Shown: positions 36,942 to 47,770, counted from the stretch's first letter. The stretch is 64,000 nucleotides of DNA from Rhizobium tropici CIAT 899 (GCF_000330885.1 NC_020059.1:609001-673000); one strand, 5' to 3'. Translations and numbers: made by a program. The notes: generated from the letters alone by a model not told the origin.

Positions 36942-37361
36942 TCAGACGAGCGCGGCTGGAGGCGCGCGAGCGAGATAGGCGCGAAATGCCAGGGATTCGA
37001 GCCGTGTCGAATCGTTCGGGCGGTTCGGCTGCCACGAGGCTACTGGATAACCGAACGTGGGGAGGGCGGCAAGCGTTGCAGGTCCTATGTCGTGCCAGGT
37101 AGCTTTCGGCGTCGCCAGCCGGTCGGCAACGACGATACCGCGCACCGGATCGCGCAGGGAAAGGTAGAGGGGCTGACTGTCCTTGCCCGAGGAGAGGGCT
37201 TCGGCATCGGCGCGCGTGGCGAGATTGATGCCACCGCCGAGCGCAAGTCCGATATAGGCGAAGAACGCGACGAACAGCGAGGCGATTACGCGCGCTCCTG
37301 CGCGATGCGTCCTCTCGTCTCTATCTTCGCTGTCGGCGGCGCCGAATTCGAGCGGGCTCAA
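36942..37361 (-). CDS. Small membrane-anchored hypothetical protein
   Basis: A 139-residue frame with one N-terminal transmembrane segment (about residues 25-47, VIASLFVAFFAYIGLALGGG) and a soluble C-terminal part. No family is recognised. The only available start is TTG 37361; a stop lies five codons upstream, and GGA precedes it closely. It lies between the glycosyltransferase and secDF on the same strand. Amino acid composition looks natural, but the non-ATG start keeps confidence moderate. Confidence 0.5.
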   Translation of the reverse strand: MSPLEFGAADSEDRDERTHRAGARVIASLFVAFFAYIGLALGGGINLATRADAEALSSGKDSQPLYLSLRDPVRGIVVADRLATPKATWHDIGPATLAALPTFGYPVASWQPNRPNDSTRLESLAFRAYLARAPPAALV

Positions 37362-37499
37362 CGTTCCAAAATGCCTTCATTCCTTTGCCGGAGCGAACTC
37401 CGACGGTTCGGTCATGATAACAGGACGCCTAGCGTCTTCCTAGTGTGGGCCTGTCATGATGCAGTTGCACGAGCCGGTCAACAGTCCCGGCTCGATTTC

Positions 37500-39020
37500 T
37501 TAATTTTCCGCCGCACCCGTTACTGACGGTTTGGGCGCCAGACAGGATGCCGGCACGCGATAGGCGTAGAGCGTCTTGCCCTTCATTTCGCCATAGGGCG
37601 GCGACCAGCTCTTCAGGAGCTCGGCCTGGCCTTCCGGGCATTCGATCGGATCGTTGTCGACGAACAATACTGGACCGGTCACACTGGCCGGCAGGGAAAA
37701 ATCCTGCTCATAATAGTTATGGGGGAAGCCGCCGAAAGGGCGGGCATAGATACGGAATGGCTTGCCCTTCAGCGTATAATAGATATCGGCAAGGATATCG
37801 CGATCCTGCGCGACGATTTCGGTCATCTTCGCCTGCGTGGCGATATCGGCGATTTCCTCACTGATGACGCTGCGGCCGACATAGCGCTTCATGACGAGAT
37901 TGCCGTTCGGCAGCTTGATGTCATAGGCGAAGACCGTCAGTACCGGGATCACGACGGCGACGACGGCGCCTATGATCAGCGAGGTGCTCAGCCCCTTTTT
38001 CGTCAGCCGATAGAGCAGCCAGACGGCAAGAATGGTACCGGCAGCATAGGCCGAAACAGCCCAGTTGGCATAGGCCTTGGCGAGAAGTGCCTGCAGCGTG
38101 ATCAGCGCCACGACAGGCACCGAGAGCCAGAACAGCAGCTTTTCCCGGTCATCGCTCTGTCCACGGATCAGTCGCCACGTCGCCCACAAAAGCGCGTAGA
38201 AGACAACCGGGCCGACCACGCCGAACTGCGCGCCGAAGAAGCTGAGTCCGTTGAGCACGTGCTTCAGCACAGTGTTGCCGCCGCCGCTCTTGCTCCATTG
38301 GGCAATATTCTCGGTGTGCTTTATGGTCGCCGCATCATGGGTAAGGTTCCACCAGAGATTGGGGGAAACGACGATGGCGCCGACGATGGCGGCAATCACC
38401 ATATCCCGCCAGGCGATACGCGCCGAACGCATCGTCAGCATGGCAATGCCGACGCCCGGCAGAAGGAAGAGCACCGAATATTTCGTCAGGAAAGCGCAAC
38501 CGAGGCTGGCGCCGAGGATGACGGCTTCCAGTACCGAGGAGCGCCTGGTCAGACCGATAAAGGCCCAGATGGCGATCGTCACGAACAGGATCTGGATCGT
38601 ATCGGTCGATACCAGCACGGCGGAAAGCGAGGCAGCCGGCAGGGTGATGAAGATGACGCCGACCCATGGCGCAATCTCGCGTCCGGTCTCGTCGTCGATC
38701 AGCCGCCGCGTGGTGCACATCAGCATCAGGGCAGTGGCAAGATGGAAGAGCGGCGCCGATACGCGGATCCAGAAGGTCGAATCCGAGCCGGAGATCGTGT
38801 TGAAGAAGCGGATGACCCAGGCAATCATCGGCGGCTTGGAATAATAGCCGAAATCGAGGTTCTGGCCCCAGAACCAATATTGCGCCTCATCGACGAAGAG
38901 GTCCGTCTTGTTGAGGAGCAACATGAGCACGCGCCAGAGCGTCACTCCGAAGATGATCGCGAGGGCGAGCCCCAGCGAAAGTTTCTGGGCGTTTGTTCGG
39001 GAATGGGTCGTGTCGAGCAT
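37500..39020 (-). CDS. Family 39 glycosyltransferase (ArnT/PMT-like membrane protein)
   Basis: A 506-residue polytopic protein with about 11 transmembrane helices. The first periplasmic loop has the GT39-type acidic motif DLFVDEAQYWFWGQ, then FGYYSKPPMIAW, where lipid-linked sugar donors bind. The C-terminal third is a small periplasmic domain. Such enzymes transfer a sugar from an undecaprenyl- or dolichyl-type carrier to lipid A or another envelope acceptor. The acceptor is unknown, and no other LPS gene adjoins it. Confidence 0.83.
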   Translation of the reverse strand: MLDTTHSRTNAQKLSLGLALAIIFGVTLWRVLMLLLNKTDLFVDEAQYWFWGQNLDFGYYSKPPMIAWVIRFFNTISGSDSTFWIRVSAPLFHLATALMLMCTTRRLIDDETGREIAPWVGVIFITLPAASLSAVLVSTDTIQILFVTIAIWAFIGLTRRSSVLEAVILGASLGCAFLTKYSVLFLLPGVGIAMLTMRSARIAWRDMVIAAIVGAIVVSPNLWWNLTHDAATIKHTENIAQWSKSGGGNTVLKHVLNGLSFFGAQFGVVGPVVFYALLWATWRLIRGQSDDREKLLFWLSVPVVALITLQALLAKAYANWAVSAYAAGTILAVWLLYRLTKKGLSTSLIIGAVVAVVIPVLTVFAYDIKLPNGNLVMKRYVGRSVISEEIADIATQAKMTEIVAQDRDILADIYYTLKGKPFRIYARPFGGFPHNYYEQDFSLPASVTGPVLFVDNDPIECPEGQAELLKSWSPPYGEMKGKTLYAYRVPASCLAPKPSVTGAAEN

Positions 39021-39700
39021 TAAAAGATGGGTCTCGGTGCCTGATCGTGAGGCTTAATACGGAACTATTGAGGCCAAAGCTAGCTCCTGCCGTCCGTAAG
39101 AACAGCAGCGCTCGCCGTCTTGGCCACGAGGTGCCATATATCTGATCTTGGATCTGAGACGTCCGTTACTGCTTTATCTAGAGAATGCGGCTGGTGGCTT
39201 TGCCGCGCGCCTCTTCGAGACGATATAGAAGCATGAAGGCCGTAAGCGTCAGGCTGGCCATCAGCGAGGCTGTCAAACCAAGAACAATCATTGCTCTCTC
39301 CGTAACGACATCGAAACTGTCTATCCCTTGGGTAGTAAGGGATGAAGCTTGCTCGTGACTTACGATCGATGTTCTTTCGCGGCAACAAAGTAGTCGCTAA
39401 TTTAGTAGGGATAACTACGAGCTGCGTCTCGTCCGTCATTAACCTTCGGGCAAGGAATTAACCATAAATATTGAACTTGAACGTCGGAATGGGAAAATTG
39501 TGACTCGTTCTCACCAGGCATGAAGCCGCCCCGTCGTACCGGGTCCGATCCGGTATCCATGTCATCAAACAGGTCCGCAACAGACTTTGATGAACGAGCG
39601 AGCTTCGGTGCCTCGATCAGTCGATCGACGGCCACGGCTGCCTTTTCTCGCCTCCTCATTGCGCCTGGCGCGGATCATCAGCGGTTTCGCCGGCGCTTCA
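39021..39700. other. Intergenic region between glycosyltransferase gene and chemotaxis operon
   Basis: A 680-bp A/T-richer stretch. It holds a candidate 37-codon gene (39178-39291, minus strand) and, in its right part, the likely promoter area of the chemotaxis operon. ATTAACC occurs twice 19 bp apart (39438-39444 and 39457-39463); the second copy extends to TTAACCAT, the CtrA half-site. No other gene is supported. Confidence 0.55.
39178..39291 (-). CDS. Candidate 37-residue single-TM membrane peptide
   Basis: This short frame starts ATG 39291 after GGAGAGAG and encodes one hydrophobic helix (about residues 2-21, with LGLTASLMASLTLTAFMLL), then a charged tail YRLEEARGK and a TSRIL end. The ribosome site, helix and positive-inside tail make it believable. 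No family is recognised. Confidence 0.45.
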   Translation of the reverse strand: MIVLGLTASLMASLTLTAFMLLYRLEEARGKATSRIL

Positions 39701-41374
39701 ATGCGCGGCAGTTCGGCAGGGGCGACTTTGGCGCAGGATACGCCTTCAGATCAGGCAGGCAGGGCGCAGGCTAGCAGCCTTCGCGATCGCTTGCGTTTTG
39801 CTGGTCTCGATGCCGGACAATGCGAAACGCTGCGCCGTCACCGGCCGATGCTTGAGGCACATCTGAAAGCCGGCCTGCGCGATCTTTTCCACCGTTTCCA
39901 GACCTATCCCGACGCTGCGCGCAATTTTTCGAGCGAAAGCCAGCTCGTACGGCTCCAGGATCTGCACTCCTCGCACTGGGATGTGCTGACGGATGCGCGC
40001 TTCGACAGCCTCTATGCCGAGCGTGTCAAGGTTCTGTCCGACAGCGAAAGCAAGATGGGGCTCGATCCGCGCTGGCATGTTGCGGGCCATGGCGTGATGC
40101 TGGAGCATCTTCTTTCCGGCCTGCTCGAAGATATGGGCGGCCGGGCCATTCTGCCGGGAGCCAAGCGCCGTGCCCGCGAGCTCAGCGAACTCGTGACATC
40201 GGTCGTGCGCCTGGTGCTGGTCGATGCCGAGATTGCCGTATCGTTGCGGTTCAACGAATTGCGGGTCGGTCACCAGCGGGCGCTGAGCGAACAGCGGGCT
40301 GCCGACCGCGCCGAGGCAGCGGCCTTGATTGCCGATCTCGCCAACGGCCTTACCGCTCGCGATCTGACGACCCGTATGCCGATGGATTGTCCCGAAGCCT
40401 ATACCGAAGTCGCGGAAGCCTTGAACGCGGCGCTCACTGACATCCAGCAGCAGTTTTCGGCGCTGTCCGGTGGTGTACAGGCCGCCGAAGCGACGAGCGA
40501 CGCCATTTCCCGCGCCTCGAAATCCCTGGCGGAAAAATCGTCCGAACAGTCGCGAGGACTTGCGGCCTCTGCAAAGCAGCTAGCGGAACTGGCCGAACAG
40601 GTGCGCGGCAATGCAGCCAATACGCGCTCGGCCGAGCGCGTCACGGCATCGACCCGCGTGGCGGCCGAAGACAGCGGCAAGATCGTCGGGCAGGCGATAT
40701 CGGCCATGGCCGATATCGAAACGTCGGCTGAAAAGATCGGCCAGATCATCGGCGTCATCGATGAGATCGCGTTCCAGACCAATCTTCTTGCGCTGAATGC
40801 CGGCATCGAGGCCGCCCGCGCCGGTGATAGCGGCCGCGGCTTTGCCGTCGTTGCGCAGGAAGTCCGCGCGCTTGCCCAGCGTTCCGCCGATGCCGCACGC
40901 GAGATCAAGGTTCTGGTGACGGGCACCAAGGCGCAGGTGGATGCCGGTGTGCAGATGGTCGGCCGCACCCAGGAAGCGATCGGCAGCATTGTCCGCCAGG
41001 TGACGGATATCAATGAAGCCATTTCCGGAATTGTCGCGGCGAGCGACGAACAGGTCGCCGGCCTCAAGGCACTGATATCAGATATCGGCGGCCACAGCGA
41101 GCGTGCGGCCGCTGCCGGCAGCGAGGCCAGCCGCTCCGAGGAAGGTGCCGATCACCTTCATTCCGTCGTCGTCGAACTCGGCCGGACCATCCGCGAATTC
41201 CGCATCGAGCGCGAGCGGCGGCATGCGGCCCCTGCCGTTCCGGTCAGGGCCGCGCAGCAACCGCAGCTCCCAGCCCGCGAGGAGTTCGGCATCAGGCAGA
41301 ACGAAGAGGATATGGCCGATTTCGGCTTCCCGCTTCGCAGGGCCGCAGCGGGAGGCGATCGCAATGCCTATTGA
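39701..41374 (+). CDS. icpA: Cytoplasmic globin-coupled chemoreceptor IcpA
   Basis: A soluble 557-residue methyl-accepting chemotaxis protein without transmembrane helices. The N-terminal 190 residues form a globin-coupled-sensor domain ([11 protein letters not shown] start; [30 protein letters not shown]). A short HAMP-like region and the MCP signalling domain follow, with hairpin tip [20 protein letters not shown] (about residues 359-378). The histidine that binds heme in sensor globins aligns with Glu116. No C-terminal CheR/CheB-docking pentapeptide is present. The start is uncertain: TTG 39728 has an AGGGG ribosome site, ATG 39701 does not. It heads the chemotaxis operon, as icpA does in Sinorhizobium meliloti. 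Confidence 0.88.
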   Translation: MRGSSAGATLAQDTPSDQAGRAQASSLRDRLRFAGLDAGQCETLRRHRPMLEAHLKAGLRDLFHRFQTYPDAARNFSSESQLVRLQDLHSSHWDVLTDARFDSLYAERVKVLSDSESKMGLDPRWHVAGHGVMLEHLLSGLLEDMGGRAILPGAKRRARELSELVTSVVRLVLVDAEIAVSLRFNELRVGHQRALSEQRAADRAEAAALIADLANGLTARDLTTRMPMDCPEAYTEVAEALNAALTDIQQQFSALSGGVQAAEATSDAISRASKSLAEKSSEQSRGLAASAKQLAELAEQVRGNAANTRSAERVTASTRVAAEDSGKIVGQAISAMADIETSAEKIGQIIGVIDEIAFQTNLLALNAGIEAARAGDSGRGFAVVAQEVRALAQRSADAAREIKVLVTGTKAQVDAGVQMVGRTQEAIGSIVRQVTDINEAISGIVAASDEQVAGLKALISDIGGHSERAAAAGSEASRSEEGADHLHSVVVELGRTIREFRIERERRHAAPAVPVRAAQQPQLPAREEFGIRQNEEDMADFGFPLRRAAAGGDRNAY

Positions 41375-41436
41375 TCTTTCAGTTTCATGCACATGCGGGC
41401 CGACGGGCCTGATTTCAGACAACGAGGAATGACGCG

Positions 41437-41733
41437 ATGCCGAGCAGGAAAGGCGAAAAGACAATCAGTCTGGCCGCAGTGCTGGATCTCAACGAGGCCT
41501 CGAGCCTTCGCGGTACGCTGATGGGGTTGCGCGGCAGCAATGTCGCGATCGATGCGTCCGGTGTCGAAAGGATCGGGACTTTGTGCGTGCAGGTCATCAT
41601 GGCTGCGGCCAAGACCTGGGATGAGGACAAACTCTCCTTCACCTTCTCCAAGGTGTCGGATGCATTTCAAAAAACGATGCAGGTGATCGGGGTGGATATC
41701 TCCCATCTGCTTGCCAAGGAGATCCGGCAATGA
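41437..41733 (+). CDS. cheS: CheS, CheA-associated STAS-like protein
   Basis: A 98-residue protein with a STAS-like fold: VLDLNEASSLRGTLMGL, then the anti-sigma-antagonist strand NVAIDASGVERIGTLCVQVI. In S. meliloti CheS binds CheA and speeds dephosphorylation of the phosphate-sink regulator CheY1; gene order here is the same. The gene overlaps cheY1 by 4 bp (ATGA). Confidence 0.82.
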   Translation: MPSRKGEKTISLAAVLDLNEASSLRGTLMGLRGSNVAIDASGVERIGTLCVQVIMAAAKTWDEDKLSFTFSKVSDAFQKTMQVIGVDISHLLAKEIRQ

Positions 41734-42095
41734 AGAAAAAAGTGCTGACGGTGGATGATTCTCGAACCATCCGAAACATGCTTCTCGTGACCCTCAACAA
41801 TGCGGGCTTCGAGACCATTCAGGCCGAAGACGGTGTCGAGGGCCTGGAAATTCTGGAAGAAGCCAATCCTGACGTTATCGTCACCGATATCAATATGCCG
41901 CGTCTTGACGGCTTCGGCTTCATCGAGGGCGTTCGCCGCAACGACAGATACCGCGCCGTTCCGATCCTCGTGCTCACGACGGAAAGCGACGCGGAAAAGA
42001 AGAACCGCGCCCGCCAGGCTGGTGCGACCGGCTGGATCGTCAAGCCGTTCGATCCCGCCAAGCTGATCGATGCCATCGAGCGCGTAACCGCCTAG
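41730..42095 (+). CDS. cheY1: Chemotaxis response regulator CheY1
   Basis: A 121-residue single-domain receiver. The acidic pocket D9-D10, phosphoacceptor D53 (VTDINMPRLD), T85-type switch residue (LTTES) and Lys in WIVKPFDP are present. In rhizobia with two CheY proteins, CheY1 is a phosphate sink that drains CheY2-P through CheA. It is translationally coupled to cheS and followed by cheA after 16 bp. Confidence 0.9.
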   Translation: MKKKVLTVDDSRTIRNMLLVTLNNAGFETIQAEDGVEGLEILEEANPDVIVTDINMPRLDGFGFIEGVRRNDRYRAVPILVLTTESDAEKKNRARQAGATGWIVKPFDPAKLIDAIERVTA

Positions 42096-42111
42096 ACAGG
42101 ATCCATCCCTC

Positions 42112-44397
42112 ATGGACATGAACGAAATCAAAGAGATTTTCTTCCAGGAGTGCGAAGAGCAGCTCGCAGAACTGGAATCCGGTCTCCTGAAAATGAATGA
42201 TGGCGACCGTGACCCGGAAACCGTCAACGCCGTCTTCCGCGCCGTTCATTCCATCAAGGGTGGGGCGGGTGCCTTCGGTCTGGACGATCTTGTCGCCTTC
42301 GCTCATGTCTTCGAGACGACGCTCGATTGCGTTCGATCCAACAAGCTGGAGCCGACCCAGGATGTCCTGAAGGTCATGCTCAAGGCCGCCGACGTTCTGG
42401 CGGACCTTACCAATGCCGCTCGCGATGGCGGCAGCGTCGATCCGGCGCGCAGCCGTGGCCTTGTCAAGGAACTGGAAGCGCTGGCAAATGGCGATGTTCC
42501 CGCGCCGTCGGCAGCGGTGGTTGCCGAAGTTGCTCCGAAGTCCGTCGCGGCCGCGCCTTCGCCGACCGACGAAAGCGGTTTCCAGCCGATCCCCTTCAGC
42601 TTCGACGATGATTTCGGCAGCGACGAGCTGGCCGTCGATGCCAGGCCGGAATATGAAGTCAGCTTCAAGCCGCGGTCCGATCTCTACGCCAAGGGCAACG
42701 ACGCGACGCTGCTGCTGCGCGATCTCTCGCGGCTCGGCGAGATGAACATCTTCTGCGATATGGATGCATTGCCGGGCCTTCCCGACATCGATCCCGAAGG
42801 CGCCTATTTCAAGTGGGCAATCTCGATCAAGACGGATAAGGGCGAAGATGCCATTCGTACCGTCTTCGAATTTGCCGAATGGGATTGCGATCTCGATGTC
42901 CAGCCGGCCGCAGGCGGCGGGTCTTCGACCAGCGAAGAGTTGCCGATGGTACCGGTGCCCTTCGATCTTTCGATCCTTGACAATGACGGCGCCGCCCCGG
43001 CTGCAGAGGCCGGAAAGGAAACACCGGCGCCCAGAAACGATGTCGCTGCCGCCGTTGCGGCTGCGGAAACCGCAAGCAATGTTACGCAGCTCGCCTCGGC
43101 CGCTGCACGCGTCGAGAAGAAAGAAGCCGCCCTTGCCGCAGCTGCCGCTTCGAATGCCGCCGCAGCGCAGAACAATGCCGCCGCAGCCGCCGGCCAGACC
43201 ATCCGTGTCGATCTCGACCGCGTCGATCGCCTGATCAACCTCGTCGGCGAGCTTGTCATCAACCAGGCGATGCTCTCCCAGAGCGTCATCGAGAATGACA
43301 ATAACGGCGCGTCCTCGATCAATATGGGTCTCGAGGAGCTGCAGCAGCTCACCCGCGAGATCCAGGACAGCGTCATGGCGATCCGCGCACAGCCGGTGAA
43401 GCCGGTCTTCCAGCGCATGTCGCGCATCGTCCGCGAAATCGCCGATATGACCGGCAAGTCGATCCGCCTGATCACCGAGGGCGAGAACACCGAGGTCGAC
43501 AAGACCGTCATCGACAAGCTTGCCGAACCGCTGACGCACATGATCCGCAATGCGGTCGACCACGGCATCGAAACGCCGGAAAAGCGCTCGACGCTCGGCA
43601 AGAACCCGGAAGGCACCGTCCGGCTGACTGCAAAGCATCGTTCCGGCCGCATCTTGATCGAGCTTGCCGACGACGGCGCCGGCATCAACCGCGAGAGGGT
43701 GCGCCAGAAGGCCATCGACAACGACCTGATCGCGGCAGACGCCAATCTGTCGGATGAGGAAATCGACAACTTGATCTTCCTGCCGGGCTTCTCGACCGCC
43801 GACAAGATTTCGGACATTTCCGGCCGCGGCGTCGGCATGGACGTGGTCAAGCGCTCTATCCAGGCGCTCGGTGGCCGCATCAACATCACCTCCAGGCCGG
43901 GGCAGGGCTCGGTCTTCACCATGAGCCTGCCGCTGACGCTGGCCGTTCTCGACGGCATGGTGGTCACGGTTGCCGGCCAGACCCTGGTCGTGCCGCTGAC
44001 GGCGATCGTCGAGACGTTGCAGCCCGAGGCTGCCGCGATCCACTCCTTCGGTGCCAACCACCGCCTGATCTCGATCCGCAACAGCTTCTGCCCGCTGGTC
44101 GATGTCGGCCGCATCCTGAACTTCCGCGCCACACAGGCCAATCCGGTCGACGGCGTCGCGCTGCTGGTGGAATCGGAAGGCGGCGGTCAGCGCGCCCTCA
44201 TGGTCGATGCCATCCAGGGCCAGCGCCAGGTCGTCATCAAGAGCCTCGAAGCCAACTACACGCATGTCCCGGGCATTGCTGCAGCGACCATCCTCGGCGA
44301 TGGCCGCGTGGCGCTGATCCTGGATGTCGATGCCGTGGTCGGCGCTTCGCGCGGCCAGGCGCTGAAGCCCGAAATGTCTTACGCGGCGGCGGGGTGA
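42112..44397 (+). CDS. cheA: Chemotaxis sensor kinase CheA
   Basis: A 761-residue histidine kinase. The P1 domain carries phospho-His46 ([15 protein letters not shown]). A CheY/CheB-binding P2-like domain (about 175-270) and an Ala-rich linker (about 300-360) precede P3. P4 shows the N box ([12 protein letters not shown]), G1 (DDGAGIN) and G2 ([10 protein letters not shown]). The CheW-like P5 domain ends the protein. It autophosphorylates on receptor signals and passes phosphate to CheY1, CheY2 and CheB. The Ala-rich linker is long and low-complexity. Confidence 0.95.
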   Translation: MDMNEIKEIFFQECEEQLAELESGLLKMNDGDRDPETVNAVFRAVHSIKGGAGAFGLDDLVAFAHVFETTLDCVRSNKLEPTQDVLKVMLKAADVLADLTNAARDGGSVDPARSRGLVKELEALANGDVPAPSAAVVAEVAPKSVAAAPSPTDESGFQPIPFSFDDDFGSDELAVDARPEYEVSFKPRSDLYAKGNDATLLLRDLSRLGEMNIFCDMDALPGLPDIDPEGAYFKWAISIKTDKGEDAIRTVFEFAEWDCDLDVQPAAGGGSSTSEELPMVPVPFDLSILDNDGAAPAAEAGKETPAPRNDVAAAVAAAETASNVTQLASAAARVEKKEAALAAAAASNAAAAQNNAAAAAGQTIRVDLDRVDRLINLVGELVINQAMLSQSVIENDNNGASSINMGLEELQQLTREIQDSVMAIRAQPVKPVFQRMSRIVREIADMTGKSIRLITEGENTEVDKTVIDKLAEPLTHMIRNAVDHGIETPEKRSTLGKNPEGTVRLTAKHRSGRILIELADDGAGINRERVRQKAIDNDLIAADANLSDEEIDNLIFLPGFSTADKISDISGRGVGMDVVKRSIQALGGRINITSRPGQGSVFTMSLPLTLAVLDGMVVTVAGQTLVVPLTAIVETLQPEAAAIHSFGANHRLISIRNSFCPLVDVGRILNFRATQANPVDGVALLVESEGGGQRALMVDAIQGQRQVVIKSLEANYTHVPGIAAATILGDGRVALILDVDAVVGASRGQALKPEMSYAAAG

Positions 44398-44401
44398 CTT
44401 G

Positions 44402-44869
44402 ATGTCTTATGCCGTCAAGAACCTGAACCAGGGCAATCGTGAACTGATCGCCTTTCGCATCGGCGACCAGGAATTCTGCGTTAACATCATGTCGGTTCGG
44501 GAAATCCGCGGCTGGACGCCGGCAACGGCCATGCCGCATGCGCCGGGCTATATGCTGGGGGTCGTCAATCTGCGCGGCGCGGTGCTGCCGATCATCGATC
44601 TCTCCGCCCGGCTCGGGATGAAGCGGGCGGAACCGACCGTTCGGCATGTGATCATCGTGGCTCAGGTCAAGCGCAAGGTGGTCGGTCTTCTGGTCGATGC
44701 GGTTTCGGATATTCTGACCATTACCGACGACAGCATACAGCCGACGCCGGAGGTTTCCTCCGATCACGAGCGGCAGTTTGCCCGCGGCATCGTGGCGATC
44801 GATCGCCGCATGATCTGCCTGATCGAGCTGGAAGCCCTGTTCCCTGAAAGCGAAAGCGAGGCTGCATGA
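44402..44869 (+). CDS. cheW: Chemotaxis coupling protein CheW
   Basis: A 155-residue adaptor linking receptors to CheA. Family motifs are [37 protein letters not shown] and [15 protein letters not shown] 44402 begins 4 bp after the cheA stop; a TTG lies directly before it. It overlaps cheR by 4 bp. Confidence 0.94.
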   Translation: MSYAVKNLNQGNRELIAFRIGDQEFCVNIMSVREIRGWTPATAMPHAPGYMLGVVNLRGAVLPIIDLSARLGMKRAEPTVRHVIIVAQVKRKVVGLLVDAVSDILTITDDSIQPTPEVSSDHERQFARGIVAIDRRMICLIELEALFPESESEAA

Positions 44870-45774
44870 GCATGATGGGAGCAATGGATTTCAAGGCGTC
44901 TCCAGACGAGGTGCTGGCGAGCGGCGAATACCCGCTGACGCGCCGCGACCTCATGGAAATCGCCGCCATGATTTATGCGGATGCCGGCATTTCTCTCAAT
45001 GAGAGCAAGGCGTCTCTCGTCTATTCCAGGCTGTCGAAGCATATCCGCGCGCTGGGCCTCGCCGGCTTCCGCGACTACTGCCAGCTGGTGTCTTCGCCGG
45101 TGGGAAGTGCGGCGCGTCGCGAAATGCTGTCGCATCTGACGACGAACTTCACCCGCTTCTTCCGCGAAAACCATCATTTCGATCATTTGCGCGACGAGGT
45201 TCTGCCTGGTCTCCTGGCGCGCGCCAAGGCCGGCGGCCGGGTGCGCATCTGGTCTGCCGCCTGCTCCGACGGGCAGGAGCCTTACTCGATCGCGCTGACC
45301 GTGCTCGCCTTGATGCCGAATGTCGCCGATTTCGATTTCAGGATCCTGGCGACGGATATCGATCCCAAGATCCTCGGGCTTGCCCGCGCCGGCGCCTATG
45401 ATGAATCTTCGCTCGAAACGGTTTCTCCTGCCATGCGCAAGCAGTGGTTCCAGGAAGTCAATGTCCAGGGCCGCCGGAAATTCCAGATCGACGATCGCGT
45501 CAAGCGGCTCATCACCTTCAACGAACTGAACCTGCTCGGGCAGTGGCCCTTCAAGGGCCTGTTCGACGTCATCTTCTGCCGCAACGTCGTCATCTATTTC
45601 GACGAGCCGACGCAGACGAAAATCTGGACGCGCTTTGCCGGCCAGCTGCAGGATGCCGGCCATCTCTATATCGGCCACTCCGAACGCGTAGCCGGGGAAG
45701 CCAAGCACGTCTTCGACAATATCGGCATCACGACCTATCGCTATCTCGGCAAGTCCGCGGGGAGGAAGCCATGA
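44866..45774 (+). CDS. cheR: Chemoreceptor glutamate methyltransferase CheR
   Basis: A 302-residue SAM-dependent methyltransferase for receptor glutamates. The N-terminal helical domain (about 20-90) is followed by the SAM site [17 protein letters not shown], then [14 protein letters not shown] and the [11 protein letters not shown] segment. Several in-frame Met codons follow the ATGA-overlap start; the first is used because of the coupling. It overlaps cheB by 4 bp. Confidence 0.94.
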   Translation: MSMMGAMDFKASPDEVLASGEYPLTRRDLMEIAAMIYADAGISLNESKASLVYSRLSKHIRALGLAGFRDYCQLVSSPVGSAARREMLSHLTTNFTRFFRENHHFDHLRDEVLPGLLARAKAGGRVRIWSAACSDGQEPYSIALTVLALMPNVADFDFRILATDIDPKILGLARAGAYDESSLETVSPAMRKQWFQEVNVQGRRKFQIDDRVKRLITFNELNLLGQWPFKGLFDVIFCRNVVIYFDEPTQTKIWTRFAGQLQDAGHLYIGHSERVAGEAKHVFDNIGITTYRYLGKSAGRKP

Positions 45775-46814
45775 ACGCTCTCGCTCGTGTTCTTGTCGTC
45801 GATGACTCCCCGACCATGCGGGGTCTCATCACCGCCGTCCTGCGTGCCGATCCAGAGGTCGACGTCATCGGCCAGGCCGGTGACGCACTGGAGGCGCGCG
45901 CCGCCATCAAGGCGCTCAATCCGGATGTCGTTACCCTCGATATCGAGATGCCGAACATGAACGGCCTCGAATTCCTGGAAAAGATCATGACGCTTAGGCC
46001 GATGCCCGTCATCATGGTCTCCACGATGACGCATCGCGGCGCGGATGCGACGCTTGCCGCACTCGAAATCGGTGCCTTCGACTGTGTCGGAAAGCCGTCT
46101 CCAGGCGAGCCGCATCCTTTCGGCGATCTGGCGGATAAGGTGAAGGCGGCTGCCCGCTCGCAGCGTCAATACGTGAAGCCTGCCGCCCAGCGCGTGCCGC
46201 CGCCGGCCGTCGCGGACTTCCGTGTGGGGCGTAAGATCGTCGCCATCGGTTCTTCCACGGGCGGCGTCGAGGCCCTGATCAATGTACTGCAGAAATTCCC
46301 GGCCAATTGTCCGCCCACCGTCATCACGCAGCATATGCCGCCGACCTTTACGCGCAGCTTCGCCGAGCGGCTGAATCGCCTCTGTGCGCCGGTCGTCCAG
46401 GAGGCGACCGACGGTGCGCGGCTGGAAATCGGCAAGATCTATCTGGCGCCTGGCGGTGAGAGGCACCTTAGGGTCGCCAATGCGTCCGCGCCTCATTGTC
46501 GTCTGGTAGACGGCGGGCCGGTGAACGGCCATCGTCCTTCCGTCGACGTGCTCTTTGACTCGGTTGCCGAACTGGCCGGCCGCAATGCCGTCGGCGTGAT
46601 CCTGACCGGGATGGGGCGCGACGGCGCCGCCGGTCTCCTCAAGATGCGCCACGCGGGTGCGCGCACCATCGGCCAGAACGAGAAGACCTGCGTGGTCTAC
46701 GGCATGCCGAGGGTCGCCCACGAGCTTGGTGCAGTCGAACAGCAGTTTCCGCTGAACGCCATTGGCGAGGAAATTTTGAAAGCCACAGCCGCCCGAAAGG
46801 AAGGGAGCGAATAA
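45771..46814 (+). CDS. cheB: Chemotaxis methylesterase/response regulator CheB
   Basis: A 347-residue two-domain protein. The receiver domain has D11-D12 and phosphoacceptor D57 ([11 protein letters not shown]). The methylesterase domain has the catalytic Ser in [11 protein letters not shown], His in [10 protein letters not shown] and Asp in [12 protein letters not shown]. It removes methyl groups from receptors for adaptation. Start ATG 45771 follows GGGAGGAAGCC and overlaps the cheR stop; the stop overlaps cheY2 by 1 bp. Confidence 0.95.
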   Translation: MNALARVLVVDDSPTMRGLITAVLRADPEVDVIGQAGDALEARAAIKALNPDVVTLDIEMPNMNGLEFLEKIMTLRPMPVIMVSTMTHRGADATLAALEIGAFDCVGKPSPGEPHPFGDLADKVKAAARSQRQYVKPAAQRVPPPAVADFRVGRKIVAIGSSTGGVEALINVLQKFPANCPPTVITQHMPPTFTRSFAERLNRLCAPVVQEATDGARLEIGKIYLAPGGERHLRVANASAPHCRLVDGGPVNGHRPSVDVLFDSVAELAGRNAVGVILTGMGRDGAAGLLKMRHAGARTIGQNEKTCVVYGMPRVAHELGAVEQQFPLNAIGEEILKATAARKEGSE

Positions 46815-47203
46815 TGTCTCTAGCGGAGAAAATCAAAGTTCTGATCGTTGACGATCAGGTCACCAGCCGCCTCCTGCTCAGCGATGCGCTGACGCAGCTC
46901 GGATTCAAACAGATCACGGCTGCCGGCGACGGCGAGCAGGGGATGAAGATCATGCAGCAGCAGCCGCATCATCTCGTCATCTCCGATTTCAACATGCCGA
47001 AGATGGATGGCCTCGGCCTCCTGCAGGCCGTGCGCACCAACCCGGCGACCAAGAAGGCCGCCTTCATCATTCTGACGGCGCAGGGCGACCGCGCGCTGGT
47101 TCAGAAGGCGGCGCAGCTCGGGGCCAACAACGTACTCGCCAAGCCCTTCACCATCGAAAAGATGAAGGCAGCCATCGAGGCTGTGTTCGGAGCATTGAAA
47201 TGA
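46814..47203 (+). CDS. cheY2: Chemotaxis response regulator CheY2
   Basis: A 129-residue receiver domain with D13-D14, phosphoacceptor D58 ([12 protein letters not shown]), T-A motif (ILTAQG) and Lys in [11 protein letters not shown]. In S. meliloti CheY2-P is the main motor effector and slows flagellar rotation. It is overlapped by 1 bp with cheB and 4 bp with cheD. Confidence 0.92.
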   Translation: MSLAEKIKVLIVDDQVTSRLLLSDALTQLGFKQITAAGDGEQGMKIMQQQPHHLVISDFNMPKMDGLGLLQAVRTNPATKKAAFIILTAQGDRALVQKAAQLGANNVLAKPFTIEKMKAAIEAVFGALK

Positions 47204-47754
47204 TCGTCGAGGGTGCGGCCCGTCGCGTGCATATCATTCAGGGCGAGTACAAGGTCATCAGCGATCCCGAAGTGGTGCTGACGACCATCCTCGGCTCCTG
47301 CGTGGCGGCCTGCCTGCGCGATCCCATCGCCGGCGTCGGCGGCATGAACCATTTCCTCCTTCCGGGAATGGCGAACTCGCCGATGAGCGGTGGCGATGCG
47401 ACGCGTTACGGCGTGCACCTGATGGAACTTCTGATCAACGGCCTGCTGAAGAAGGGCGCGAGGCGCGACCGGCTGGAGGCGAAAGTCTTCGGTGGCGCCA
47501 AGACGATCGCGACCTTCTCCAATGTCGGCGAGCAGAACGCGATCTTTGCCATGCAGTTTCTGAAAGACGAGGGTATCCCGGTCGTCAGTTCCAGCACGGG
47601 CGGCGAGCACGGGCGCAAGATCGAATATTGGCCGATTTCCGGAAGAGCCAGGCAATATCCGCTGACCGGCGCCGAGACACAGAAGACCGTAGCGCTGGAG
47701 CAGCGTCCGGTCGTCGCTCCCAAGCCAGTCGACAACACGATCGAATTTTTCTGA
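47200..47754 (+). CDS. cheD: Chemoreceptor glutamine deamidase CheD
   Basis: A 184-residue CheD. The catalytic Cys lies in [11 protein letters not shown] (about residue 32) and His in [10 protein letters not shown] (about residue 49); Thr in [13 protein letters not shown] context follows. It deamidates receptor glutamines and may interact with CheY or CheC-like partners. The tail ends in an acidic-aromatic IEFF like the FDFF end of CheT. There is a 4-bp overlap with cheY2. Confidence 0.92.
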   Translation: MIVEGAARRVHIIQGEYKVISDPEVVLTTILGSCVAACLRDPIAGVGGMNHFLLPGMANSPMSGGDATRYGVHLMELLINGLLKKGARRDRLEAKVFGGAKTIATFSNVGEQNAIFAMQFLKDEGIPVVSSSTGGEHGRKIEYWPISGRARQYPLTGAETQKTVALEQRPVVAPKPVDNTIEFF

Positions 47755-47770
47755 TCAGCGAGGCAAGTGC

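Noticed and set aside
42040..44265. Open frame of 741 codons opposite cheA
   Set aside because: Shadow of cheA; composition rich in Asp-Arg-Gly-His and no family motif.
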